Notes under the pieces: generated by a model
The model's database searches: none
Told to the model about the DNA's origin: nothing
What the model saw: only the letters and a program-made list of their open reading frames with translations
Made by a program: the position numbers and the translations under genes
From: Biscogniauxia marginata
Lineage: Eukaryota > Ascomycota > Sordariomycetes > Xylariales > Xylariaceae
Length of the DNA stretch: 64,000 bases
Reading direction: 5' to 3'
NCBI GenBank assembly: GCA_022695795.1
Contig: MU404150.1
Location: forward strand, 1-64,000
Part shown: piece after piece, positions 45,842 to 55,658 of the stretch
Layout of the letters: every line of letters begins with the position of its first letter
Numbering within the stretch: the stretch's first letter is position 1

Positions 45842-48582
45842 CTACTGCTGGGCCGGTCCCGAGTCGGTCGGACCTGCCGGGTACGAACTGGAGATTGGCA
45901 GGATCCAATTTGCCTGGCTCGAACCCGCCGGGTTTTGTCCCGACTGTTGTGTTGCTGGTGCTGATCCCGGGCCGAAAATTGCCCCCGAGAACCCTATAAA
46001 GGTTTCATTCTGGTTCTGGCTTGCGAGCGGGCCCTGGTTCGAATCTGTTCCTTCTTCTTCGTCCTCCTCATCCTCTTCCTCATCGTCATCATCATATTCG
46101 TCATCATCGTCGTCATCACCATCACCATCACCATCATTGCCATCATATTCTTCTTCTTCCTCTTCTTCTCCGTCGCCCGAAGCTCCTTGCTGGTTCGAGC
46201 CCGGAATCACGGTTGAACCGGCAGATTGGGAGGCGGATGAGCCGGTCGGCGCCGAATACAGAGCCCAGTGGAAGTCCCAGACCTCGGCCGTGGTCTCGGC
46301 CCCCTCCGAGTTGTTGAGCCCGTTCCGGGCGTGCCTCATCAGCTCCCTGATGTCGGGGCGCTGGGCCGGCGCGTGGGCCATGCAGCGCACCACCATCAGC
46401 TTCATGTCGTAGGGCACGTGCTGGAACTTGTCGTTGTCCAGGAGTATCCCGCCGTAGGTGATGAGATGGTCGTAGACATCGCCGTTATCGTCCCTGACGT
46501 CGAAGAACGAGGCCTGCGGCGGAACCGGCGGGTAGTGGCCCGTGATGAAGTTGAACATGACCTAGGTCTCGCGTTAGTTATATTTGGGATTCCTCTCTCT
46601 CGCTGGGACTTCCTCTTCTTTAAGGAACGCCGGAAGAAAGGGGGAGGGGAGGGGAGGGGGGGTTAGTCTCACGTTCCCGATGCCCCATACGTTTGTATGT
46701 GGTCCATAGTTGCCCAAATTTGGGTGCTCGGATACATGCCTTCCATTGCGTATGGGACTCAAGAAATCCCACTCCTCGCTGAATTGTTCCTGGACGACCT
46801 ATTAGCTTCGAAATCTTCTTGGGGATAGGGCCCTCCCCTATGGGCGAGTGGGATAAGTATATCGTACTGGTGCATAGTAGCCCAATTTGCCACTCCGCCG
46901 TAAAGCCTCATAATAAATACTAGAGAGTTATCTCCACGTTAGTCCAACGACATATACACACCTGCAGATGAAGATATCTGAAGCTCGTATTTGGGTGGGT
47001 GCGGTTTGGCTTACTCTCGCTTGTACGTCTTGACCTCTCTACAGAGACCAAAATCGGCTAGCTGTAATGAAAATTAGCTTCTATCATACGATTCTCAAGA
47101 ATCGGAATATCTTACTTTAAGCCTTGGCGCCAACCGATGTTCATGACTATCTTCAAAATCGAAGACGAATACTAGCGGTATTGTTAATATCATCTATCAT
47201 CTCCAAGTCGAATACTGGCCGGACTTACTATTGGTTGGGTCAAGATCGAAATGGACATCTGGATCAACAAGATTTAGCTATCGTATACGACACTATACTG
47301 TATGGTGTTCCCGCGACTGTATAGTGTGGGGGCAAAGGGGGCTGGGGGAGGGGAGATAGGTAAGGTGGAAATATAATGCTGTGAGAAGCGCTGTCGAAGG
47401 GTAGATATTCAGAGGGGCTAGCATACATCGTTTCATTCTTTGATAATGATCGTTATTATCAGGATAGACTTCATCTAAGTCTTCAGTTCCTCTAGCCGAC
47501 CATTCGGGGTGAAATTTTCTGGGCGGAAACGCTAGGGCCGTGACCATCTTGATTACTGCCACAAGTCTTGTTAGCTTGAAAGAACAAGATAACCAGGAGG
47601 AATGTTGTTAGCTTACAGCAAAGCCAAAATCTCCATAGGACTCGGACAGGTATGGCTTGTTTTTTGGAGGCTGCCAGGGATATGAAGCTGGTTAGGTCAC
47701 CGCTGGTGGCGTACTCGGTGATCATATAGTCCCTCCTGAAGTCCGGGATGTTCTGGTTTTCTGACGGTTCGGGTATTAGTGGATTCCACCTTGCCTTTTT
47801 CGTAGCGCGTTGCTCTTGAGTTAAATCTGCCCTCCTCTTCCTGACCTTGACCGGGCGGAGTGATATATCCTCGTCTCCGCTGCTCTCTTCTTCGTCACTT
47901 GAATCGTCGATTGGCCGGAGCCGCTTAAAATCGCCCAAGGGTGGACCGCCCACGTCTTCGGGGTCTAAGGTCTGGATGATATGTGCGGCGCGGTGGAATT
48001 TCTAGACACGGAAAGTTAACGACCTTGGGGGGAAATCGGTTTTATGGAGCCCGGTAGCGAACATACTCTCGTCAGTTCCCGTTCCGCCCTTAAGCTATCG
48101 CTCTGCCAGCTTCTTAATGGATACTTAACGGCGATATCCCTTACGACATTGGGGATGTCGTCTCCTGCCTGGGCCTCGTAGCGAACACACACACCGTTGC
48201 CGCCGTACCCGAGAGTTTGAATAAACTCATATTGCAATTCACCCCCAGCGAAAAAGTTCTTGACTTCATTAACCCGGTTGTAAGCATTGACAGAATTTGT
48301 GGTTCTCAATTTAGTAGGGTCGGTGATATCATCAATCTTGACGTTGCCGAAGAAATCGTTTCGGCGATATATGGCGGGATCGGCGTCCGGAAATTGAACG
48401 CCCGGGTTGTCTCCCCGGGGGACCGATTTCAATGGGAAATTTTTCCCGCGCCACCAACCTTGATAGTCGGCTTCCCTGTAAGGAGTATTCTTTTGGCGGT
48501 AGTGCCAAAACCGCTTGGTATCGTCCCTCAACCTCCTCTCGTAGAGGTTATCCCAAAAAGTATTCAGAGGGTCTGCTGCCAT
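45842..48582 (-). CDS. Fungal protein kinase with acidic C-terminal tail
   Basis: Nine exons: 48582-48067, 48001-47617, 47555-47427, 47258-47229, 47171-47116, 47061-47027, 46919-46868, 46789-46673 and 46561-45842. Phases agree at all eight junctions, giving 679 residues. Kinase elements in order are the glycine loop TLGYGGNGV (124-132), DIAVKYP with Lys153, a hinge-like MITEYATSGDLTSF, catalytic loop HFDLDPTN (HFD instead of HRD), LADFGLCREV, and the GYYAPEQFSEEW segment. The HFDLDPxN form is typical of a lineage-expanded ascomycete kinase family of unknown role. A charged insert (about 185-230, SSDEEESSGDED then basic) looks like a nuclear signal next to phosphosites. The tail has a run of about 40 Asp/Glu residues followed by a Gln/Ser/Pro-rich end. 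An acidic tail suggests binding to basic proteins, perhaps histones; that is inference. Confidence 0.85.
46636..46661 (+). other. G-quadruplex-capable tract in a kinase intron
   Basis: GGGGGAGGGGAGGGGAGGGG lies in the last intron (46562-46672) of the kinase gene. On the coding strand it is a C-rich tract just downstream of the 5' splice site. Four G-runs of four or more with one-base loops meet the usual G4 pattern. Confidence 0.75.
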
Positions 48583-49564
48583 AGTGGCGATGCTGTAATT
48601 TCTTAAAACTAGTATAATAGGTATAATCTGTGGATCTTATTGTAACTTCGGAAAATTCCCCTTGGCTCGTATTATCCTGAAGTTGAAAAGCTAACGAATT
48701 AGCTCAATCATATATTTAACAGGAAGAAGACACCAGTAATTAAGGAACAAAGCGAGGCTGGAATAGCCGGTTGCGTCCGTCGTGCAATTATCACTTTGTT
48801 GTCATATAATCTCTAGTCAGTGTCCTTTGTGACATAATCTTTATCATTTTGTTCAACAAGCAACTCAATATTTTCCCCGTCCTCGATAGAGAAGATAGTT
48901 AGGCTGCCATTGAAAGAAGCGCATGGAACCCCGTTGAGATTATAATTGTGTACTTGTTTGTTGATAATTATACAGCTACTAGGGAAGCTGGATAACGTTA
49001 ATCAAGGCCGATTTGTCAAAGCCTACCCTCTCTATACGTCTTTTTCTCCCCCCCCTGTTTTATTCATCTCGCCTTTCACACTACCTGTTTGTACGAGATG
49101 AGAAACGAGAACGGGAAGCAACTTGATAATGAAAAAAAATCAATAATTTTATTGAACGTGAAAGGAAGGGTAGATAGCCCGGAATATTGAATGCCCCTTG
49201 TAATAGGCATCGACGGGCACATTTACTGCCTTAACAAAATAGCCATGTGATTATGATAACAAATGATGCCCCCCATTAGATTTTCAAATGCGATGCACTC
49301 ACAATGGTGCTGAAAAGAGTGTTCGGAATATTGAGCAAACCTCAATCTGTACAAATGAAAATGGTATCTATTGATCTATATGCACTAGCATTTGCATTTA
49401 TCTTCCCTGTACTCTGTTTTCGGTCCAAGTCAAAGTCGTCGTCGTAGCCTTGTCATAACATAACCCTAGTTAGACTCACATGCCTTAACTTTTCCACCTT
49501 CCCTAAAACACCTGCCCCTAATGTAGGCCCGCAGAATTTTCTCTCAAACAGACCAGATTTAAAT
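48583..49564. other. Intergenic
   Basis: No gene is recognised. A T/C tract at about 49038-49060 and an A-run at 49130 are the only notable features. The interval holds the kinase promoter and the 3' flank of the NAP gene. Confidence 0.5.
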
Positions 49565-50554
49565 CTAACCCTCCATGTCAACATCCGCATTATCCTCATC
49601 ATCCTCATCAAGGTCGATATCGCTGTCAATGGAATCATCCATGAAGTAATCAATAGCATTAGGCCAGATATCCTCAGCGATGGTAACGGCGACCTCGTGA
49701 CCGGGAGGGAATGTCTCAACCTCTTCCTCAGTGAAATCCTCGTCGTCATCGTCGTCATCATCCTCTTCCTCCTTCTCCTCCTGGCCAGCAGCAGCCGCCT
49801 GGCGCCTAGCCAGGAGCTCGGCCTTGGCCTCCTTGTGCTCTGCGGTGCTGATCCAACGGCCACGGTACGAGAAGAAGTTGAAGAAACTGATGGCGCCGGT
49901 CACCTTGTCTTCAAGCATCTTCGACAAAGTCTTGTATTCGGGGATCTCCTTAGCGGCCTTATCACGGGCATGGCGAGCCTCGTTGTTGAGGACGCCGTCG
50001 AGCTGCTGGCTGGGGTTTTTCTTCTGGGCCGTCCAGAAGGCATAGGCAGCATCGGTGAGACCCTCAGTCAGGTCCTTGCCGGGCTTCCAGTTGATTTTAA
50101 TGGGCTCGGATACCAGGCCGGAGGAGCGGTCTTTTCCGTAGCGGAAGTAGAAGGTCTTTTCCAGCACGCTGTCCGTGAACCACTCGTTCTCCTTGAAGTG
50201 GAACTTGAAATTTAGAGTTCGCGGCTCACCGAACTTGTCAAGCCCAGAATCAGTCGGCTTGGCCCCGGCCGGGATCTCTGGTCGGCTGAGCTCAATGGCG
50301 GTGAGAGCTTTGGCAAATATTTCCTGGTCGTCGGGTGTGATGGCCGCCTCGAGCTCGCTGGAGGCGTTGTCAAAAGCGACAGCCCAGAAACTCGGAATCT
50401 TGGAGATCGTCTGCTGGCGCTGTGCAAAGATATCCTTCGTCAAGAGATAATGCTTAGCCGTTATTTCCAGATCGACATCAGCGAGACTGGCGTTCAGGAG
50501 CTGCAGCTCCTTGACGGTTTGGGGCTCGATGACGACTTCTTCGGCAGCAGACAT
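49565..50554 (-). CDS. NAP/SET-family histone chaperone
   Basis: An intronless frame of 329 residues from ATG 50554. The N-terminus has a dimerisation-helix-like stretch (LASLADVDLEI region, then KHYLLTKDIFAQRQQTISKI). IPSFWAVAF, LNFKFHFKENEWF, LEKTFYF and the late SFFNFF are typical earmuff-domain segments of the NAP1/SET/Vps75 group. The C-terminus is strongly acidic (EEKEEEDDDDDDD and a final Asp/Glu stretch), as in these chaperones. They bind histones H3-H4 and H2A-H2B in the nucleus and assist nucleosome assembly, and Vps75 also supports H3 acetylation. The IPxFW segment and the overall length fit SET/Vps75 better than NAP1. The promoter side (50555-50720) is short and unremarkable. Confidence 0.9.
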   Translation of the reverse strand: MSAAEEVVIEPQTVKELQLLNASLADVDLEITAKHYLLTKDIFAQRQQTISKIPSFWAVAFDNASSELEAAITPDDQEIFAKALTAIELSRPEIPAGAKPTDSGLDKFGEPRTLNFKFHFKENEWFTDSVLEKTFYFRYGKDRSSGLVSEPIKINWKPGKDLTEGLTDAAYAFWTAQKKNPSQQLDGVLNNEARHARDKAAKEIPEYKTLSKMLEDKVTGAISFFNFFSYRGRWISTAEHKEAKAELLARRQAAAAGQEEKEEEDDDDDDDEDFTEEEVETFPPGHEVAVTIAEDIWPNAIDYFMDDSIDSDIDLDEDDEDNADVDMEG

Positions 50555-51391
50555 CTTGAACGGATATGTAGCACAGCACAGACGATGACGGGTATTACTA
50601 GGAAAGAAGAGAAAAAAGTTCTTAGAAGAGAGGTTAGACGAAGCGGTACCTAGGAAGACGCTGATATAAATACCCGATTCACTTGGGCCGTTAGGTCGCT
50701 AGGTAGAACTCTTCCACAATTGAGAAAAACAGGGGCAGACAGGAAAAAAAATTCTTATGGCTCATCTCATTGGCCAAACTCCACCCGTCCCACATGGGGA
50801 TATGCTAGTCCCTGCACATGTGGTAAATATCAAGCCGAACAAATTTTTTTTCCACAGTGGACGAGGAGATTTCCATTGGAGTACGAATGGTACAGTGTAA
50901 CCGGAACGTGCCTATTAGGTGTTTGGCATTGTGTGGAGAACCCTGAGGAAAAGAAAATATGGCAGCAGTAGCGAGAACAAAATGCACAAATGCACAGGGC
51001 GATTCTATACTTTCTGGCGAATTATACGTCACGATACTATTTTGGTAGTCGACTCTAATAGACTAGTCGGCTAGGCTGACAAGTAGAGCGACCTTCCATA
51101 AAAGCGTGCAGGGGCTATGCCTATTCTGAACATTCGGTAGTATTTACTGACTCGCCAAATAATTGTTTAGGGTCTTAACAGGAAACGTTGCCCCCCAAAA
51201 TTCAATGCTGCCAGTGGAGGAAAATATTTACATTCAACTGCTTATATATATTTAGTTTGTGTAGGTAGTCTCTCAATATCGAAATGCTTAGTATTCACTT
51301 GGTCATGGTACGTTAATAAATGAAAGACTTTTTGTTAATTATTATAATATACCTAATCACTCATTTATAACCTTTTACAATTGCGAGTAGT
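50555..51391. other. Intergenic
   Basis: No supported gene. It contains the start region of the histone chaperone gene and AT-rich spacer. Confidence 0.5.
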
Positions 51392-51630
51392 TATCACGGA
51401 CTGTAAAAAGACCTAGAGCGCGAGGGTTCAAGCGATCTTGATATTACAATAAAAAGTGCGTAAGGGAAGAAACGTTCCTCATACTTACTAGCGAACTACG
51501 TACATTTCTTAAGTACTTAATCTAAGCCGTAACAACTACTCGCCATGAGCAACGCATTCATCAAAATAGCCTTATCATAGCAACGACCGTAGTAATAACG
51601 GTTATAATAATAGTTAAAAAGCGGTGTCGT
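51392..51630. repeat. LTR-like repeat relic (TGTCACGGAC family)
   Basis: It begins TATCACGGACTGTAAAAAG and follows the copy at 13530 and the reverse complement of 62380-62588 (GAGCGCGAGGGTTC, GAAACGTTCCTCATACT, TTTCTTAAGTAC). Point changes are of the RIP type. The right boundary is approximate. Confidence 0.7.
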
Positions 51631-52851
51631 TATATCGATGCTATATCTCCCCCTGAGAACCTTAAGATACACTTCTAAAGGAGATGTGTAATAGTTGTGA
51701 GCCGTAGTCAGTGGTATTATATTCAAGTTACACATCGCATACGGCTACGGGCAATATGTATATGGTATCCGTACATGGTCCTAACTAGTCCTAATTTACT
51801 ATAGATATCAAGGTAAGAAGGGCCTGGATGAGGAGGGGGGAATTGTCGCGCCAAAAAGCGACGCCACTAATTGCGCTGTGAGCAATTACTCACAGCGCAA
51901 TTAGGGCCTATGTACTACGCGACAGGAATGCATTGGAGCATCTAAACAATTCTTGATATTTCTAAATAACAAGTTCCATGCCTTATTCTATATAACAAAA
52001 TTACTGACTTACATCTATATTAAGTTGCTATTGGAAGTCGTTTTAAATATTGGCCTTACCCCGAGCGATTGTCTACTCGGAACTGAATGGAATAGTTGGC
52101 AGGCTTGATTGATGTTAGGTTGAAAAGGGAGGCAGTGTAAAATGTCACCCATATATCGAGTGACCGTCTATTAAAGCCCGACCTCTTTCGTTGTCTAAAC
52201 GATTGTTTTCTTTGCTCATGATATCGGTGATACTCTTTATATCCGATAGACCACGGATAACCGATATGTTTTATGATATCAACATCTTTAGTATAAACCT
52301 ACTGGATTAACCCAGAATTGCCCTAGGAGTGAAGCTTATTTGCATAATAAAGGGGAAAATACGTTTATCGTAAGTTCGATGTGAAGTCGGAGTAAGCGAC
52401 GATGATGGCGTGATTTAGGATACCAGGCATTCGCTTTTTTTATAAATTTACTCTACGGTCTTTTCCCCTCCAATATCATGCCAGTAGTAAAGCTTGTCGA
52501 CCTATACAACTCAATTCTATAGCTACAAGTTAGTACGCATTAATGCCGTGCTGCATTGATTTGAGTTTCTTTCCTGCTTTGCTTTGATGTAGCCTGATTT
52601 TTCTATCAGCCTGTCACAACCGCCTTTGTGGATGGAAGAGAATAGAATGACAAATACACGAAGTATTATCTCCAAAGATCTTAATAATAAATAGTACCTG
52701 CCTAATGTAAGTAGTTAACCTGGGCGGCACAAGTAGACATACTCGTCGATATTGAAGATGTTATTATGTATCTAAAGTGTTTGAGCTATCGCATGGTTTT
52801 ATCCATCGAAGATGTACAATATCTAATCTAAAACAGTAGTTGATACACGTT
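51631..52851. other. Intergenic with a perfect hairpin
   Basis: No gene is seen. The only clear structure is the inverted repeat at 51867-51904, listed separately. Confidence 0.5.
51867..51904. repeat. Perfect 16-bp inverted repeat
   Basis: CTAATTGCGCTGTGAG (51867-51882) and CTCACAGCGCAATTAG (51889-51904) are exact reverse complements around the six-base loop CAATTA. The left flank TGTCGCGCCAAAAAGCGACG has a smaller inverted word of its own (CGCGCC...). It is the strongest hairpin noticed in the window. Confidence 0.9.
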
Positions 52852-54936
52852 TCACATGGTATTAGCGTTTTTCTCGCGATGCGCTTTCAGAATCGCGCAT
52901 GTCCCAAGTCTAGTCAGCTCCACCATAAAATCTTCTACCATCTTCATATGCAAAAGCTCGTTCGGGGATAGGCGGCGTACCCGCAAACTTCTAATGAGCT
53001 CGGGGGCGCTGTTGAGAAGTTCCAAGTCGTTTCGTGATTGTATACACAGCGGATTCAACAAGATGTTGCAGAATAGTGCTAGGACGGCTGCCATCGGGTA
53101 GAATAGGATTATCCTGAAGCCGGTATGAGCAGATACTATAGGGTTCAGAGTAGAGTAGGGACTGACCAGAAAGATTCGCCAGCTAACGTGTGAACAGCCG
53201 TACGTAAGTAAATCAGGGTCGACCGGCTTGCTTCTACGCACAAAGCTAAACTCGAGCTGACGCCTTCCGTCTCACCGCTCCCCCCATTTGACCAGGCACG
53301 ACATCTCCCGGTTGCGCCATGTATAGCTGCTACTAAATAGTAAAATTCAAAGTTTGTAATGATAATGTTCATTTTCCATGGGAAAATAGCATCAGGATCC
53401 ACACGGGAATCACCGGGGCGGCAAGAAAGGCTAGGCCGGATATTTGCTTCGAGTGATAGTCGCCATTTTTCAAGTTCATCATCAAGCTCGCGAATGTCCC
53501 TAAGAAGTTGTGCGTCGGACTTTCGCATAGCTTCGACTGAATAGAGAAGCTCAAACGTCCTGGACTTTATCGAGCTAAGCTTTAGGCCACCGGGGACAAG
53601 CGGAGAGAAGAGGAGATTTGTAGATGTCATGCTGAGAGGTGTATCATCGCACACATTCAGAGGCGTAATGTCACAATGCTCGTCTTTTATCGCGGGTGGC
53701 TGTCCTGTACGAAGTGAGATGTCCTTGTCAAACGTATAAGCTAACAAGAAAAGCTTCCGCAGATGGGTTTTCACTCGCCGAGTGTGATCTCCCACACGTT
53801 CCGGTCCTTCAAGGGAGTCATCACGTGGTGGTTGAATATGTGCACCTAACATAAACATCATCCGGCATGCCATGGAATGAAAAATTGATGCCATTCGTAG
53901 CTTGCCAGAAAAGAGGTGATATACGCACTAGATTGTCACTATACTGGTGGAGGATTAAACTTTTGGGGAGTATTACCTGAATAAGAGCAATTTGTACCGT
54001 AATAATATTGTTCTCAAGGAATATCTGTGGTAGAAGGTGCTGAGCCTTTACTGCATAAACCGCACAGTCGATTGGTGTAGATTCGAGAGTCCCTTCCATC
54101 AGGGAAACAAATGAGAGGAATGAAAGAACACATGCCTTAGCACCTGCAACCTTGACGGAGGTTGAAATTTCCCAAGGCTCATATGCGGTATCGATAGTTT
54201 CTTTGAATATTACGGTGTCGATCACTGGAAACACGAATTCCAGCCCTCTGTCGCTATACATCAAGAAGTATTCATCTGTAACTTTGCGGGGCGGGAGCTC
54301 TAAGTTAGAGACTGGATGAAGGAATGCTTCCTGTACAGACTTGTTCTCCCAAGGAGGCCCAGTCAATTTGGGAAAGGCAGGACTTTCACCGGCTCGAGCT
54401 TGTATCCACTTTTGGCCGTTTGGTGAGAACAACGGCATGCCATTGAATGAGCAAAGCTCACCCAGGTGGTAACCGGCAAAATGAAGCGTTCCCAAAAGAG
54501 GCGGAGGTGGCGTACTGGACGCAGCCGGGGGCGGACTCAAGCTATGCTCGGCATGAAGCTGGAGATGGTCATTTACTAGTGATGGCCTCGGGGATGACAG
54601 GGTTGAATTAGGGTGATCAAACTGTCCTGCACTCTCGACAAGACCCTCGTGGCCATGCCTGCAGGTGCCCTATGTCAGCCTGTGATATTGTCGCAGGAGT
54701 CGAGCGACAAACTTCACGGATTTAGCTGTCTTCTTTGGCCGTATAGGACGGTTGAAAGTGCATGCCAAGCTATGATGCTTACACCAGTCGCATCGAGGAG
54801 TAGCCCCATCACATTTGATCTGACGTGAGAGAATAATTTTAGGTAAGTGCATTCATATTAAGGATATAGGAATGTATACCTTGCGCCTGAAACATGCATC
54901 ACAGGCTCGCTTTCTTGTATTGGCTGCTGTAGTCAT
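52852..54936 (-). CDS. Zn2Cys6 fungal transcription factor
   Basis: Five exons: 54936-54880, 54819-54718, 54669-53977, 53900-53167 and 53113-52852, all in phase, give 615 residues. The zinc cluster is Cys12, 15, 22, 29, 32 and 39 (spacing 2-6-6-2-6), and the first intron splits it after Lys19, as is common. A basic linker (RPIRPKKTAKS) follows. The middle region contains a fungal-specific regulatory domain (MASIFHSMACRMMFMLGAH, then LFLLAYTFDKDISLRTGQPP, a conserved signature). The C-terminus ends in a helical segment. It should be nuclear and bind CGG half-sites. The gene is divergent from the ABC exporter 722 bp away, which makes that gene a natural target. Confidence 0.9.
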
Positions 54937-55658
54937 TACAGCGGATATGGCGCAGTTATCCGATTCGGGTTTATCTCGTCGTTCTCATAGCCGCTAGTGG
55001 TAGACTGGGTAGAGACCCGATGGATTGGTAATACTGGGGTGCTACACCAGGTAGGGAGGATGGCACAAAGATAAGACAGGACGACAAAATTGCCCGTATA
55101 TGATGGATTCGAGGTTCGTCCTCTTATTAAGCGGAAGATACTCAGCCGCACGGACTCCAATGCCGGCGCGGATCAGGCTCGGATAAGCTCGGAGATCCGC
55201 TGACTAAGCGGACTAAAGATCCTTGCCTGTGGAACTGATACCTATGATGAGAATCCACCGTCGACATGAGGTAGGGCCAGCGAGGAGTGTTGTGGCGTCG
55301 ACCGATGTAGCAGCTAACAACTATACACGCAAATAACTACTTACAAAGATGAGACAGTACAATAATCCGGCTTGCTTACCGTGCAAAGAACGTCGGAGAA
55401 CGATAGTTATCATAGCCGTCTCGAGATATCCACGAGAAGATGCCGGTTCCGATAGGACAGTAAGGAGTTCCGACACTCCGTGGGTTAGATAATATATCAG
55501 GATCCCCGATGGGAACTTAAAAATTTTCCCAGTTACTCTTGAGACTATTCATATCTGGGATATGAACTTCTTGATCCGGCTTGTCTCGAATTGTTGTCAA
55601 CTGATCAGACGGTACCCCCTTTCAGTCACTGCGGCAACCAAAGAGACTTGTTGGTGCT
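54937..55658. promoter_or_regulatory. Shared promoter of regulator and ABC exporter
   Basis: 722 bases lie between the two divergent ATGs. At 55169, 55180 and 55190 three CGGA half-sites follow each other at 11 and 10 bases, and the last forms CGGAGATCCG (55190-55199), an inverted CGG-N4-CCG pair. Further CGG/CCG words lie at 55135-55215 and 55445-55485. Zn2Cys6 proteins bind such CGG triplets, so this is a candidate operator region. No strong TATA box is seen. Confidence 0.55.

Noticed and set aside
46021..46412. His-rich and Ser-rich frames on the plus strand
   Set aside because: Antisense shadows of the acidic Asp/Glu tail of the kinase.
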